From: Eunapius fragilis
Lineage: Eukaryota > Porifera > Demospongiae > Spongillida > Spongillidae
Length of the DNA: 64,000 bases
Assembly: GCA_963681505.1 (NCBI GenBank)
Contig: OY811985.1
Span: 929,001 to 993,000 of the forward strand
Direction: 5' to 3'
Below are positions 37,485-51,200 of this stretch, in pieces; within the stretch, counting starts at the first letter, position 1; each line of letters begins with the position of its first letter. A model generated the notes under the pieces. The model made no database searches and was not told the origin of the DNA. It saw only the letters and a program-made list of their open reading frames with translations. The translations under genes were made by a program, and so were the position numbers.

Positions 37485-38885
37485 CTAGGAAGGAATCGGT
37501 TCATAGCCTCCAGTTGTCACTAACAGAACACTGCGACGCTTGAATCGACCAACTAAATATGCAACAAGTGTGACGATGACAAGCCCACCTAGGGCGGCTC
37601 CCACTGCTATTGGAACAGTGTTCAAAGTAGTATGGCTTTGGTCCAGACTGCAGTGCATAGCTGTGTGTTATGTGCCATGTGTGGGTTGTGTGACAAGGGA
37701 GGGGGCATGTGATGAGGAAAAAGGGCATGTGATGAGGGGGCGTGTGATGAGGGAAAAGGGCATGTGATGAGGGGGCGTGTGGTTATGAAGGGCATGTGAT
37801 GAGGGGGCGTGTGGTTATGAAGGGCATGTGATGAGGGGGCGTGTGGTTATGAATGGCATGTGATGAGGGGGCATGTGGGTTGTGTGTAGGAGGGGTATGC
37901 ACACATGTAACAACGCAGTGCAAAGTGTTCACACACATCCAACTCACGTGCATCAAAGGTCCCTTGACTACTAAAGTTAAAAGCCTGAACCTTCCAGCCG
38001 GTGACAGTCAGCAAGGTGTTGCCCAGGACGATAGTCTGCGTGCTGTCACACTGATATGACTGCCCCAGTTTGATGGTAAAAAGTCTAGTCTTATTGGACT
38101 CATTTTTACCTGGCCAAGGGTTAGCAGATGGGGAAAGGGGGGAGGGAAGAAGATGTAAACCATTCACTGCATGCACAATGCTACAGGGTATTGCACACCC
38201 TCATTTGTGAACGTTGTCTCAGCTAGCCACCATGATGTGGTGTTCTTAATGAGGAGGGAAGAGAGAGGGGGGCATTAACCACAGTAATCAATACAATCAC
38301 AGCTGTTGCCTTACTGCTTCAAATGCAAAACTAATGCTCCTGTTGTTAGTAATGTCCAGAACAATATCACTGCAGTCAGAAGAAACATTGTCTACTGTAG
38401 GTGTGTAGGTGTTATTGAATGGCTGTTAAGAAGTGAGTAAGAATGGAAGAAAGGAGGATAAGGTTATGTGCATAGGGTAGGGGAGGGAGAGAGAAGGTTA
38501 TATAAGGAAAACGTATGGACGTCACTGGACAACCTACATTGTTGAGTTGCACTACAGCGGTCATCAATATGCAAGGGTTTTCACCATTATACACTACGAA
38601 GGTAGGCAGACTGGAAAGCGTTGATGTCACTGCCACTGTGACGAGCGTGGCGACAAAAAGCCACGCCAGATTACGGCCGTCTGTACAATCCGCGTTAGAA
38701 GGACGTAAATCCGAAGTTAAGGCGCGGGACGCACACCTATCCAATCCCACCCCACCCACGTACTACGAAACCTTCAATAGTGGTACCCTGAAATACACTC
38801 CCAAGTGACGCATAAATGCAGCAGACTTATAAACTCGGTTTCCAACTTCCCATTACTTACCAACAAAGACGTTTGTTTGCGGCAT
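37485..38885 (-). CDS. LAMP-like lysosomal membrane protein F
   Basis: Six exons: 38885-38861, 38680-38538, 38422-38315, 38244-38199, 38109-37948 and 37660-37485; 219 residues. The ATG is in a 25-nt exon (MPQTNVFV); splicing to the next exon restores a signal-anchor-like segment NLAWLFVATLVTVAVTSTLS. Then come NGENPCILMTAVVQLNN, a short exon NTTSWWLAETTFTNE, and TVTGWKVQAFNFSSQGTFDA. The membrane exon reads VPIAVGAALGGLVIVTLVAY with tail FKRRSVLLVTTGGYEPIPS. GYEPI closely resembles the vertebrate LAMP GYxxI tail. It is the most upstream member of the array. Intron 5 carries a GATGAGGGGGCGTGTGGTTA repeat (37690-37870). Confidence 0.82.
37690..37870. repeat. Short minisatellite in LAMP-F last intron
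   Basis: Tandem GGGCATGTGATGAGGGGGCG units with GTGTGGTTATGAA variants. Confidence 0.75.
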
Positions 38886-39057
38886 GAATACTATTTACTA
38901 TGCACTCGCCTCGTGACTTAAAAAGAACAATTATTAGGCGGGGCGCCACGTGAGAGGCGTGGGGTACTGTTTTAAAAAGCCACATTGTTATAAACGTACG
39001 AATTTGAAATGAACGCACAAAACATACAACATTGAGCCAGAATATGAAATAGAGTAC

Positions 39058-42000
39058 TCATAAGACGTCTCCAGTTACATAAACCTTTATGCATCCTTGG
39101 TAGTCGGCTGCCACTATGATATGTCCTACTTCACTCAGTCCCTCATCCACAGTGATGCCGGGAACAGGCGCAAAAATGGCAGCTGTTACTGGTGCAGAAT
39201 GACCTGTGGAGGTACAAGGTAATGTAGGCTGGTTGCTATGGAGCTGCAAAGCTTCTAGCAAGAGTGAAACAGGTACTAAATGTAGTTGATCACGCATGAC
39301 CAACTAGATCAAGTTCTAAGTGAAAAATCTCAGGTGTGCAGTTGTGATAACAATCAATTAAATTATTGGCAACAATATGCAGATGTACTTATCATTGCAC
39401 CAGATAACACTCGATGCAGTAAGCTTACAGCTGAAACTTTCATACAGTTCATTACGGTCCCGCCGTGCTGAGGGTAGCTTGCTGACGTCATTATGTGTTT
39501 TCCAAATGTAGATATACTTATCTTCAGAACCTGATATAATATACTGTCCATCTCGGCTGCAAAGAAGATCAAATATTAAGTACATGTATATGGTCAACCA
39601 ACACTGATCAGAAGTTGCCAAGGTGACCAAGACAGCCAACACTGACCAAGTTGGCCCTATAACCCTATACTGTAGTATCGTTTACATGGTAGGAGGAGGT
39701 GTGAAGGTGGTGTGAGGGTGGTATGGGTGTGGTGATGTGTTGTGGAGTTGACCAAACATTAGCATACTAGGGGATATGAACATGGCATGCAGCTAAGCTC
39801 AGGGAGTGTGGAGTGAAGGAAGGGATGTGGGAAGGGGAGGGATGACCTAGGTTGAGTAGGTGTCATTAGGGGGGGGGGGGGGGGGGCCTGACCATTACAG
39901 AGCTCTACCTGAAGGTGGCCTTGATCTGGCTGTTGGTGTTGATCCCACCTTTGTATTTACACGTCAAGGAGTGGTCTACCAAGTTATAGAGACGAATACG
40001 AGAGTCATTTGAGGTGACCAGCACCTAAGAGAGGGTGGCAGCAATTGGAAACATGAGCTCCAATCTCCCCTTTCCTCTCCTCCCCCCCCCCCCCCCCCCC
40101 CCCCCCCCAAATACTACAAAACTGCTCTTTACCTTATTCTCTCCAGGCAATGGTTCCACACCACTAATTTTGCGTCCTCTATTCTTGCCATGGCGTGATC
40201 TAACGTGGATCTGAGTGTGATACTTGAGGTGCTGGAGGCCATCATATGGTGAGAGAGCAATATAAAGTCAACCCTCTCACCTGTCACCTGCTGCACTGGT
40301 ACCACTTTGGCGCCAAACCCCCCCCCCCCCCCCCCCCCCACCACCTCTGTGCTGACCACCATTTGACCCAACCCTTCTCACCTCTGTATCGTAGAAGATG
40401 CACCTTCCATCGTAAGTACCTGCCACAGCAAACTTGCCATCGGCACAGAAATTTGCAGCAGTAATGAGATGCGAGCCTAGAGTGGGCATTAAATAAGACT
40501 AATGACATTGAACTGTTGTAAAATCACTACTTCAAGGTATTGACTCCTAGCTCTTGAGTGCAGTGCTGATTGATCGTATATCTACCTTATGCACTAAAAG
40601 CAAAACCATTCCTTACTACAGCTTTTCTATTTGTACCATCAATCATTAACTAGCAATCACAAACTAATATTAGCTTAAGTCTGATGTGATGTTTAACTTT
40701 TAATTGCTTCAGCTATAAGGACCTATGCAATAGTTAAAAACCAGGATTGGCTATTAAATGCCAAGTTTTCATAATGGAATGATAGCGCAGGCTAAAGCCA
40801 GTAATTAGGTTTGGGACCATCTAATTGATGAAAGGTCAGAATATTAGAGGCCACAAAATTGTGGTCAAGTAATGACAGCCACTATATCCCTTGGCCTGTG
40901 TTTTGGATGGGTCTTCTTTCCTGTACCACATAATAAATTCAAGGCCCAACTAATCAAGATTGCAAACAATATGCATCCTTTAAACATTTTAAAAAAATGA
41001 AGTGGCCTAAGTGGGTGGAAAGGTAAATAAGAAACACACTCTTTAAGTGAGCTTTTTTGAATCACTTACAAGTCATCAACAACTAAATCAGACACTAACC
41101 CACTCCTTCTATTTCATTCCACAGAGCAACCTTCTTGTCAGGGATATTCCAAAGCCGTAACTTCCCATCCAGTGAACCACTGAGGAAATAACGATCATCC
41201 TGTGGGGGACAAAGGTCATCACCAAGACAACAGTGATGGTAGCAGGTGCCCTCACCCTTGGATGAAAGGCAATGGCAGTGACGAAGTCTACATGTTGGAA
41301 GCAACACAGACACTCTTTCCGTGAGATATGCCACAACCTAAGACACACATACACACCACACATGCACACACACAAAGTCTTGAAATACCACATCAAACTC
41401 TAAAACATGGTCAAACAAATGAAATCACTCGTGCCTGAAAGTACTGGATATTGATTTCAGCATTCAGGGAGACCTTTTAAGAACCATATATGGACAATAA
41501 AAGCTGCTGTGCACAATTCCTCCAAACCATTCCCTCCATTCCTCCCTCCCCCTCCCTTATTAGCACACCCTCCTCTTAGCAAACCCTCCTCTTAGTACAC
41601 CCTCCCCTTAGCACACCCTCCCCTTGCACACCTTCCTCTTGCACACCTTCCTCTTAGCACACCCTCCCCTTAGCACACCCTCCCCTTAGCACACCTTCCT
41701 CTTAGTACACCCTCCCTTGGAAGCATATACACACATGCACAATACACCAAAAATCAACACACCGTACTGTCTTGTCCATAGATGATGACAGTATGAAGAA
41801 ATTCTAAAAATACAACTGGTCATGTGAGCTGAACAAGAATCACCATCAGACCATCCCTCCCATGTGGCTGAAGCCTACATACAATCCACCAACATAAACT
41901 CCAGTATACAATAATTCATAATACATACATGATAATAACACACTAAATATTAAACAGACTACCTAAACCTAACTAATGTTTCAGACACAGTCTACTCAAA

Positions 42001-43106
42001 TGAATGGGGCCAGTAAATAATTTTACTTTCAAACTTGTGCCATCCCAACCACATACGTACCATCCCATCCACACCCCATCACAGCCCAAACATATAACCA
42101 CACTGGTCATACCATCCCAGCCACAAATATAACAACCAACCCATACCATCCACACATATAACCTCCTTACTTTTGACCAGGACATTCCCAACACATCAGC
42201 TGTGTGGCCATAGTAGCTACACAGAGGATGGTCCAGAAATGGCTTAGTGCAGTTGGGGTCATCCTCCTGGGGGGGGGGAGGAGGCAAAGGGCTGATGGCA
42301 GAGCAGTGTGGGGGGGGGAGGGTGGGTAGGGGCTGATCAGAGAGCAGTGTGGGGAGGGGGAGGGTGGGCAGGGGGCTGATGGCAGAGAGCAGTGTGGGGA
42401 GGGGAGATGGGCAGGGGGCTGATGGCAGAGAGCAGTGTGGGGAGGGGGAGGGTGGGCAGGGGGCTGATGGCAGAGAGCAGTGTGGGGAGGGGAGGTGGGC
42501 AGGGGCTGATGGCAGAGAGCAGTGTGGGGAGGGGGAGGGTGGGCAGGGGCTGATCAGAGAGCAGTGTGGGGAGGGGGAGGGTGGGCAGGGGCTGATGGCA
42601 GAGAGCAGTGTGGGGAGGGGAGGGTGGGCAGGGGGCTGACAGCAGAGCAGCGTGGGGGGGGGGGGGGGTGGGTGGGCAGGGAGCTCACGGCAGAGAGCAG
42701 TTTCTTACCTCAGAGCTCTTGCTACTGTTAGTACTTGCAACACTACACTTCTCGCTTATACTGTCTCCACTGGAGTGGACACCTTGAATAGCAATGAAGA
42801 GGAGAAGGAATGGTGCAAGAGGAAAAGGTAAGAACCAATTCCTAAGTTAATGTGCACTTAGGGTGCACTCAATACTCTGTGTGACTAGCTAGGTGTGTGT
42901 GACTAGCTAGGTGTGTGTGTGACTAGCTAGGTGTGTGTGACTAGCTAGGTGTGTGTGACTAGCTAGGTGTGTGTGACTAGCTAGGTCATGACTTACCCAT
43001 CCGCTGGTATTTTGCTTGAAGTTCATGGAAGAAGGAGTACGCTGTTCGCAACACCCAAACTCTCTACACAAACGTGCACACACACACACACCCATGCACA
43101 CACACA

Positions 43107-43137
<31 letters not shown>

Positions 43138-43929
43138 TGTAAAAAAATTGTCCAACAATTGAACTGGGTTTGTTGGCTCACCACCACACTGTCCTGCCCT
43201 GCTGTGGCCTGGGGAGGAGGAAATACCAAATGACATCATATAAATATTCACCAGCTTACACAATTAATCAAATTAGCATGATGGGAAAAATCTAAATAGC
43301 ATACATATATTATTGTTACTTTCAACACAACCTCCCTCACCAGAAGTTTTCCACAAATGGAGAACTCCATTACCCAGACTGCTCCCTGTAAAGACGGTGG
43401 CCATGTTAGTATAAAAAAGGGGACTTGGTGTCACTCACCAAGTGCTGTCCAGACAAGTCTTGCTTCAGCCTGACCTTATCAAACTCATAAGGCCCTTTGT
43501 GGTGGGAGAAAGATTTGTACTGTGTACAATGATAAAGCAGTGAGAAGGGGAAAGAAGGGGGATACGGGAGTGTGGAAAAAGGGAGGGGAGGTGGTGAGAT
43601 GAGGGAAGAGGGAGAGGGAAGGGAGGAAGGGAGAAGGGAGGAGGGAGAAGGGGAGGGAGGGAGAAGGGGAGGGAGGGAGAAGGGGAGGGAGGGAGAAGGA
43701 GAGGGAGAAGGGGAGGGAGAAGGGGAGGGAGAAGGGGGAGGGAGAAGGGGAGGGAGGGAGAAGGGGAGGGAGAAGGGGAGGGAGAAGGGGAGGGAGTGGT
43801 AGAGGGAGGAGGTAGTGGAGAGGAAGGTGGGGAGAGAGAAGGGGAGGGAGGGAGAGGTGGGAGGGATACAATATTAAATCACCTTGAGATGCTCCTCATT
43901 TTCATCATCTGATAACACCTGCTGTTCTT
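39058..43929 (-). CDS. WDR44: WDR44 (rabphilin-11-like WD40 protein), N-terminus not visible
   Basis: Fifteen exons are placed: 43929-43883, 43519-43439, 43385-43341, 43208-43182, 43063-42997, 42782-42709, 42266-42171, 41803-41763, 41337-41256, 41199-41100, 40476-40382, 40231-40133, 40024-39909, 39556-39429 and 39203-39058; at least 414 residues in frame. The WD40 repeats are very close to WDR44: AVWVMEFSICGKLLATAGQD, LWHISRKECLCCFQHVDFVT, YFLSGSLDGKLRLWNIPDKK, KFAVAGTYDGRCIFYDTE, GRKISGVEPLPGENK and IISGSEDKYIYIWKTHNDVS. WDR44 is a Rab11 effector on recycling endosomes and tubules. The family's N-terminal half (FFAT and Rab11-binding region) should lie further 5', in or beyond the tandem repeats and the assembly gap. 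The spliced order matches the canonical blade order. Several introns are filled by minisatellites. Confidence 0.9.
41530..41720. repeat. CCCTCCTCTTAGCACA-type tandem repeat in a WDR44 intron
   Basis: About twelve degenerate 15-17 bp units, pyrimidine-rich, close upstream (minus-strand sense: downstream) of the 41803-41763 exon. Confidence 0.7.
42285..42690. repeat. About 45-bp G-rich minisatellite in a WDR44 intron
   Basis: Eight to nine copies of GAGAGCAGTGTGGGGAGGGG followed by AGGGTGGGCAGGGGCTGATGGCA. Multiple G-runs per unit on the plus strand could form G-quadruplexes (inference). Confidence 0.85.
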
Positions 43930-44035
43930 CTGATGGTGGAGTGGGGAGGAGGGAGAACATTTGTAACACCACATGGTTTGTATTCAATGAGGTCATTAAT
44001 GAGGTCATTAGCTTTTAGTTAACCTGCTTCAACTA

Positions 44036-44548
44036 CTCACTACCCTTGATCAAGCACGTACTCACTACCCTTGATCAAGCATGTACTCACTACCCTTGAT
44101 CAAACACGTACTCACTACCCTTGATCAAACACGTACTCACTACCCTTGATCAAACACGTACTCACTACCCTTGATCAAACACGTACTCACTACCCTTGAT
44201 CAAGCACATACTACCCTTGATCAAACACGTACTCAACCCTTGATCAAGCACATACTACCCTTGATCAAACACGTACTCACTACCCTTGATCAAGCACGTA
44301 CTCACTACCCTTGATCAAACACGTACTCACTACCCTTGATCAAACACGTACTCACTACCCTTGATCAAACACGTACTCACTACCCTTGATCAAGCACATA
44401 CTACCCTTGATCAAACACGTACTCAACCCTTGATCAAGCACATACTACCCTTGATCAAACACGTACTCACTACCCTTGATCAAACACGTACTCAACCCTT
44501 GATCAAACACGTACTCACTACCCTTGATCAAACACGTACTCACTACCC
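44036..44548. repeat. 25-bp tandem repeat abutting the assembly gap
   Basis: About twenty copies of CACTACCCTTGATCAAACACGTACT, some shortened. The array runs directly into the N gap, so the gap is most likely an unresolved continuation of it. Confidence 0.92.
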
Positions 44549-44748
44549 NNNNNNNNNNNNNNNNNNNNNNNNNNNNNNNNNNNNNNNNNNNNNNNNNNNN
44601 NNNNNNNNNNNNNNNNNNNNNNNNNNNNNNNNNNNNNNNNNNNNNNNNNNNNNNNNNNNNNNNNNNNNNNNNNNNNNNNNNNNNNNNNNNNNNNNNNNNN
44701 NNNNNNNNNNNNNNNNNNNNNNNNNNNNNNNNNNNNNNNNNNNNNNNN
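44549..44748. other. Assembly gap, 200 N
   Basis: Exactly 200 N, a standard placeholder length, so real size is unknown. 5' exons of WDR44 may be hidden here or beyond. Confidence 0.98.
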
Positions 44749-45509
44749 CCCACGCGTCATGTGACCATGAAAGAGCTCTATAGTGCACTACTGGTTCTTT
44801 GGGTGGTCATTAATTACGTAGTTATACATTCATGCATAGTGGGCCTTACCTGCATATGAATTGTGTATGTTTTTTCATGACTATATTGGCTACACTAATA
44901 TGCGAAACAACCTATGCAAAGCGCTTTTTTGGGGGGTGGGGCGGGGGCTTAGAATCCTTCAGCTACGGCCAAGCCTGCAGCTGGTTTGTACTAACAAGCA
45001 TACTTAGGTGAATTGCTCGACGTGGATAAACACGTGCACAACAAAAATCTTGACGAAAGAGAGTGTTCCCATGCAGACAAAAATTCAATCGGATGTTGTG
45101 TATTAAGCGAGATTTCACAGCAAAAAAAAAAAATTGATTGAATATCCATGCATGCACGTTCTGATACAGGATGTACACATTATGATACAGACTGCGAGTT
45201 TGCATCAAAATGATATAGGTGCATGACATGCATTGTCATTCACTTGTAAAATCAATTCTTGATTTACGCGGTCCTTTTCTGTACGTGTTATAAAGAATCG
45301 CCTTGCTTTTGAAGAAGTAGGAAGTATACTTTTGTTGAATCAGTAAGAGCAGTACAACTGCCTTTTAAACTAAGGGATTCACTGCTCATGCACCATAATC
45401 CAAAGCTGCGCGCGCCCGATATTCATGTCAGTTGCAAGCGAGGGTAACTCCTGAGCCAAGTGGTGTGTGGCTTTGGAAAGCTAGCTGGACAAGACTACTT
45501 AAAACTGGG
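44749..45509. other. Intergenic between WDR44 5' side and guanylate cyclase 1
   Basis: No exon recognised. The minus-strand frame 44963-45229 lacks splice or family support. Confidence 0.4.
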
Positions 45510-48064
45510 ATGGTAGGCATGGTGCATAACGCTCGGGATCTTCGTGGCATCGTTGTTTATTTTATTTGCTAGTACGGATTGATCTACAACACTCTACGCT
45601 CACTAGTTGTGGAAAACTACGGCGAGGAAACCTGGAATAACATTTGGTCAGTAAGACCGCGCCGCACCTGGATAGCATATCCGTTTATCCACCTCTCTTT
45701 CATGTTGAAAATTGTTTACTTTCTTCATAAACGACTGTAGTTTAAAAGCAGGCGTCACCAATGCAGACTACCTCGACCACCAATGCTACGACGAGGCCAT
45801 ACTGTCTGCTGTCGGAGAGGCTGCTTCGGAGCTTCTAGGTCAGCCGGGTGAAATATTATAAACAAATCTACCACATAAATAGATGTGCAAGGGGGAAGGG
45901 GGGGGGGGGGGGGGGGGTGCAGTTCTGAATTATGCGAAATTCGGACCGAACCATAGATGACCGAACTTGGTATATGTATATCGAGCGGTTCAATGTTCGA
46001 ACACCTATAATATCAGTACGGCTCGGTTTGAACGTATTTCATCTACTTGGACCAACTGCTGATGATCAGAAACCCTTTTACGTGTATATGCGCCGGTAGT
46101 TACTGCCATATATCTACGGCCGTATATATCTGCCCGCGCATTGCATTACATCAGCAAACACCCTAATATGACTCGATCGGTACGCATTAACTTAATTGTT
46201 TTTTCGTATCGTATACTAATGTACCTTAGCAATTGTTCGAGTTGCCAATAGAACCTAGTGAAAACTATGGTCCTATTCTTATGCGGGCGATGCTGCTATT
46301 AAATTAGCCGTCCACACGCATATCTAGTGACTCCGTCTGATCTACAACTAGTTGCCTGAAAAGCTAACTAAACCCTAAGCTAAGCTAGCCTTCATGGCAG
46401 CTACTTACGGGTCTTGTAGGTGAAAACCTTCAACTTGCAAAGTCAGTTAGTTCTAAACAACCATGCACCAAACTGACAGTATAGTGCCCAGTCCGTAAAT
46501 CAATTTTGCCAGCATTAACCTCTGTTGGAAATCCCGCCGTTGAGAGGTCGACCCTTGTACCAGACACTACCTTTGATCACTCTCTGAAAATGAATCACAT
46601 TATCGTTGTGAATTGAATTAAGTCATCTAAGCAAAACACGTCACCGCGCGCTACAAAAATGCCCATTTCTCGTACTCAGTCCATTTTTCTCCCTCTTTCT
46701 TCCAGTTACCCTAACGGCCTAACCGCTATGAAGAACGGCTATAAACAAATCATCAAGTCCCCGTGTCATAAGCCATACACCCAGCAAACCACAACTATTT
46801 ATCGCATGCATGTACATGTATAGAGTCTGGAACGAGACTTGTAGGCTTAGAATTTATAGAAACCACAACTTAATATGACTGTATACACGTAAGCTTTAAA
46901 GAGAAAGAGGCAGCGGTGTCAAGGAACCATGAACTAAAACCCTTCCGTATAATATCTATGCTAAACCTGACAAGCTTGTATTCATGCATCATATATGTAC
47001 TGTGTTAATTTAAAATTAATTTTTAATAATCTGAAAAAAATATTTTATTGTTTTGTTATCTGGAATTGTGAGTCCTGTCAAGCACACTTTCACCCAGGTT
47101 TTTCGGACATCTCATGCAGTCCCCAGACCCCTAGTTCCTATCATTCTACTTACGTACTTTTCCATAGATTATTTAGAAATAATCTATGGTTTTTCCCTTC
47201 TATAATTCAATAAATCTCCAACATTAATATTGTTAGCGAGTTAGGTATGACTGGTGCATACCAGTTTGGCCTGGTTTGAGAGCAATTTATTATTTTTGTT
47301 TCCAAATGTCATAATAAAATAAACACAGCACCTGCTGGTCAGGTCTTTCAATCTGCAATCGTTTAACAGCTTGTCAAAAATCCTCTCAGTTCTATACTCC
47401 GATACCACCTATGCCTTACTCAGCTTTCATTATCAACATACTGAATTCCTCGTTTCACTATCCTCTTCTTGCCTTCTGACGCCTATTGGTATGGGGTGAA
47501 TGGAGGGGAGGCTGGGTGGGGCGGTATTAGATGTTATAACATTTTATATGTGTGGTCCAACAGGAGTACCCTTGGAGGATATACTGGAAAAGTTTGGTGC
47601 CCACTTCTTTGAGATTATAAAGAAGTCAGGCCACAGCAGCCTTCTAAGGACCCTGGGCCACAACCTCTATGGATTCCTCGTTAACCTGGACTCCCTTCAT
47701 GACCACCTGTCATTCACCTACACCCAAATGCAGGCACCATCCTTCAGGTGTGAGAAGATCCCAACTGGGCTCCGCCTCCACTACTATTCGAGCAGGAAGG
47801 GACTGGAGGCCATTGCAATAGGGATTGTGAAGGCTGTAGCCAGGCGCTTCTTTGACCTTGAGGTGGACATCAAGAAACTGAAGTGTGAGGAGCTGAACGA
47901 GAGGCTTTCATACCACTGTGTTTTTGATATTGAACGTAAGTAGCATAATGGACCATAGACAGCTGAAGTGGAAAGGGATGTGGTTGTATCACATGATGAG
48001 TACTGGGTACAATTAGCCCTGAGTTGTGCATGTGTGTGCGTATGTATGTGTGTGCATTTGTGTG

Positions 48065-48121
<57 letters not shown>

Positions 48122-48254
48122 ACTCGCCCAGTTGTGGCTGGCTATGACATGGCACATTTAAAGGCTGGCATCTGGCATGATTGGGGTCACTGCAAAACAG
48201 TAAGCAGCCCTAATTCCAGAAATACCCAAGCCAAGAGTGCACATATGTATGTGC

Positions 48255-48295
<41 letters not shown>

Positions 48296-51200
48296 TGTGT
48301 GTGTGAATGTGTGTGTGTGTGTGTGTGTGTATGTGATGTGTCTCAATTACATTTTGAGCCCTAAAATGGAGTGTATGATACTTACACAGGCATCAGGGGG
48401 CCTATTGAGAAGCTGATGGGTAACTATGATGACGTCCCATCTACATATACTGAGGACAGTACGCCATCTATGTGGGATGACAAGCAATCTGCAATTGATG
48501 AAGAAATGGCTCTCACCCCCTCTGAACTTCCACCTCTCCCCAGCTTTTCCAGGAGGGGTAGCTATTTATTTGGTGCCCACCCATCAGACTGGCCAGTGAC
48601 GGCACACATCTTCCAGAGCTGTTTCCCCTTCCACATCATCTTTGACAAGGACCTCACTGTCACACACATGGGGATCTCCCTGATGAGGCTTTTCCCACAA
48701 GCCATAGCAACAGAGGCACGTATCAGTGAATATTTTGAGCTGACCAGACCTCTTGTTGACCTCACCTATGCTAACATTCGCAGCTATCTCCATAATGTGT
48801 TCATATTAAATATGAAAGAGAGTTACTCGAAGGGTGGCAAAGGAAAGAAGTTACATTTCAGGGGACAAATGGTGCCACTCTCAGTACATGATCCTAACTC
48901 CTCCATCCTCTTCCTCTCCTCTCCACGTGTCAACAGTGTGGAAGAGCTGGAAGTTCAGGGTCTTTACATCAGTGACATACCTACCCACGATGTGACCAGG
49001 GACCTTATCTTGCTCAATAGGCACTTCCGTGTTGAGATGAATATCGCTGAACAGCTGGAGAAGACAAAACATGACCTGGAGATTCAGAAGGCCATTGTAC
49101 AGGAGGAGAAAGCACGTGCGGACAGAGTCCTTCATTCCATGTTGCCTCCATCCATTGCCAGGCAACTGAAGGAGGGGGAAAAGGCCAATGCGACCGAATA
49201 TTCCAGTGTTACCATACTCTTCAGTGACATCAAAGGCTTTACCACTATCTGCAAAGAACGAGCTCCCATGTGTGTGGTTGGAATGCTGAACAACTTGTAC
49301 ACACGGTTCGATAGTCTTATAGAGAAACACAATGTCTATAAGGCGAGTGAGATGTTTGCAATCAGCCATTCTTCTGGCAAACACTTTCACTTCCACGTAC
49401 CTATCTTTCTCCCGTGCAGGTGGAAACGATAGGGGATGCGTACATGGTAGCAGCAGGGTTGCTGGATACATCAGTGAACCATGCAGAGGCTGTGGCCAAC
49501 ATGGCATTTGATATGAGGGATGCTGCCAAGTATGTAGTCAAACCAGCCACTGAGGAGACACTGCAGGTGAGGCACCCACATCTGTGCACACCCATCGTAC
49601 CCCTGATCATATGCCCACCCACGACGTCCATGCACACCCATCGTACCTCTGATCATATGCCCACCCACATCCATGCACACCCATCGTACCCCTGATCATA
49701 TGCCCACCCACGACGTCCATGCACACCCATCGTACCCCTGATCATATGCCCACCCACATCCATGCACACCCATCGTACCCCTGATCATATGCCCACCCAC
49801 ATCCATGCACACCCATCGTACCCCTGATCATATGCCCACCCACATCCATGCACACCCATCGTACCCCTGATCATATGCCCACCCACGACGTCCATGCACA
49901 CCCATCGTACCTCTGATCATATGCCCACCCACATCCATGCACACCCATCGTACCCCTGATCATATGCCCACCCACGACGTCCATGCACACCCATCGTACC
50001 CCTGATCATATGCCCACCCACATCCATGCACACCCATCGTACCCCTGATCATATGCCCACCCACATCCATGCACACCCATCGTACCCCTGATCATATGCC
50101 CACCCACATCCATGCACACCCATCGTACCCCTGATCATATGCCCACCCACATCCATGCACACCCATCGTACCCCTGATCATATGCCCACCCACGACGTCC
50201 ATGCACACCCATCGTACCCCTGATCATATGCCCACCCACATCCATGCACACCCATCGTACCCCTGATCATATGCCCACCCACATCCATGCACACCCATCG
50301 TACCCCTGATCATATGCCCACCCACATCCATGCACACCCATTGTACCCCTGATCATATGCCCACCCACATCCATGCACATCTGCAGATAAGAATTGGCAT
50401 ACATTCAGGACCAGTGGTGGCTGGAGTGGTTGGTTTGAAAATGCCGAGATACTGCCTGTTTGGTGACACGGTCAACACTGCCTCAAGAATGGAGTCCCAT
50501 GGAGAGGCTGATCGGGTACACATCAGTGACGTCACCTACCAGTGAGTGAGCATACGCAGCAGCCCTTGTAACTATTATGTTTGGACATACATATCTCTTA
50601 ACTTATGGGAAGCTAGTTGAAGACCCTTTTTAGACTTTTCTCGAAGCCATATATGGGATTGAGGCAGCGAAAAGGGACCTAGTGCATATTCCTTCAAGTT
50701 TTCAAATTATTTCATATTCTAAGTGTCCTCTACAACTTCTTTCTTACGCACTAGTCTGTTCATCAGTGGCCTGAAATTTTTAATTATGTGTACATTTTAA
50801 TTGCAAATGTCAACTTTGATGCTCCTTCATGGAGTTTTTTAAATATAATATGCACTAGATCTCTTTTCGCTGCCTTGCCCCTACATTTTAATACAAGGAT
50901 TCAAAAATATTTGATTCATTTGCAATGTGGACCAACTCTGTTACATACATGTAATGTTCTGTTTCTGACCATTTCTGGTTTCTTGCAGTGCCCCCTATAT
51001 TCTGTGTATGTGTACATAAAATTAACCTGTTTAGACTGGCAATAACTGCAAGTTGCCATACATTTTAGTTCATCTGTTGAACACTGCGCATACCATAGGC
51101 TAATATGGTGGAGCATTAGCACACTATTCTTAAGCTGCATGGGCTAGATCATATTACCAGGTCAATTAATATGGTATGTGTGTTTGACTAGTCACTAATA

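Noticed and set aside
38412-38759. LAMP-F starting at a GTG at 38759
   Set aside because: Non-ATG start; a short ATG exon at 38885-38861 joins in phase to an acceptor at 38681, giving a better signal peptide.
42988-43233. His/Thr repeat frames
   Set aside because: Translation of a (CA)n microsatellite next to a WDR44 exon.
48371-49432. Read-through of cyclase exon 5 into [10 protein letters not shown] and stop, as the true protein end
   Set aside because: A GC-AG intron restores the conserved VETIGDAY segment in both copies; the read-through is at most an intron-retention form.
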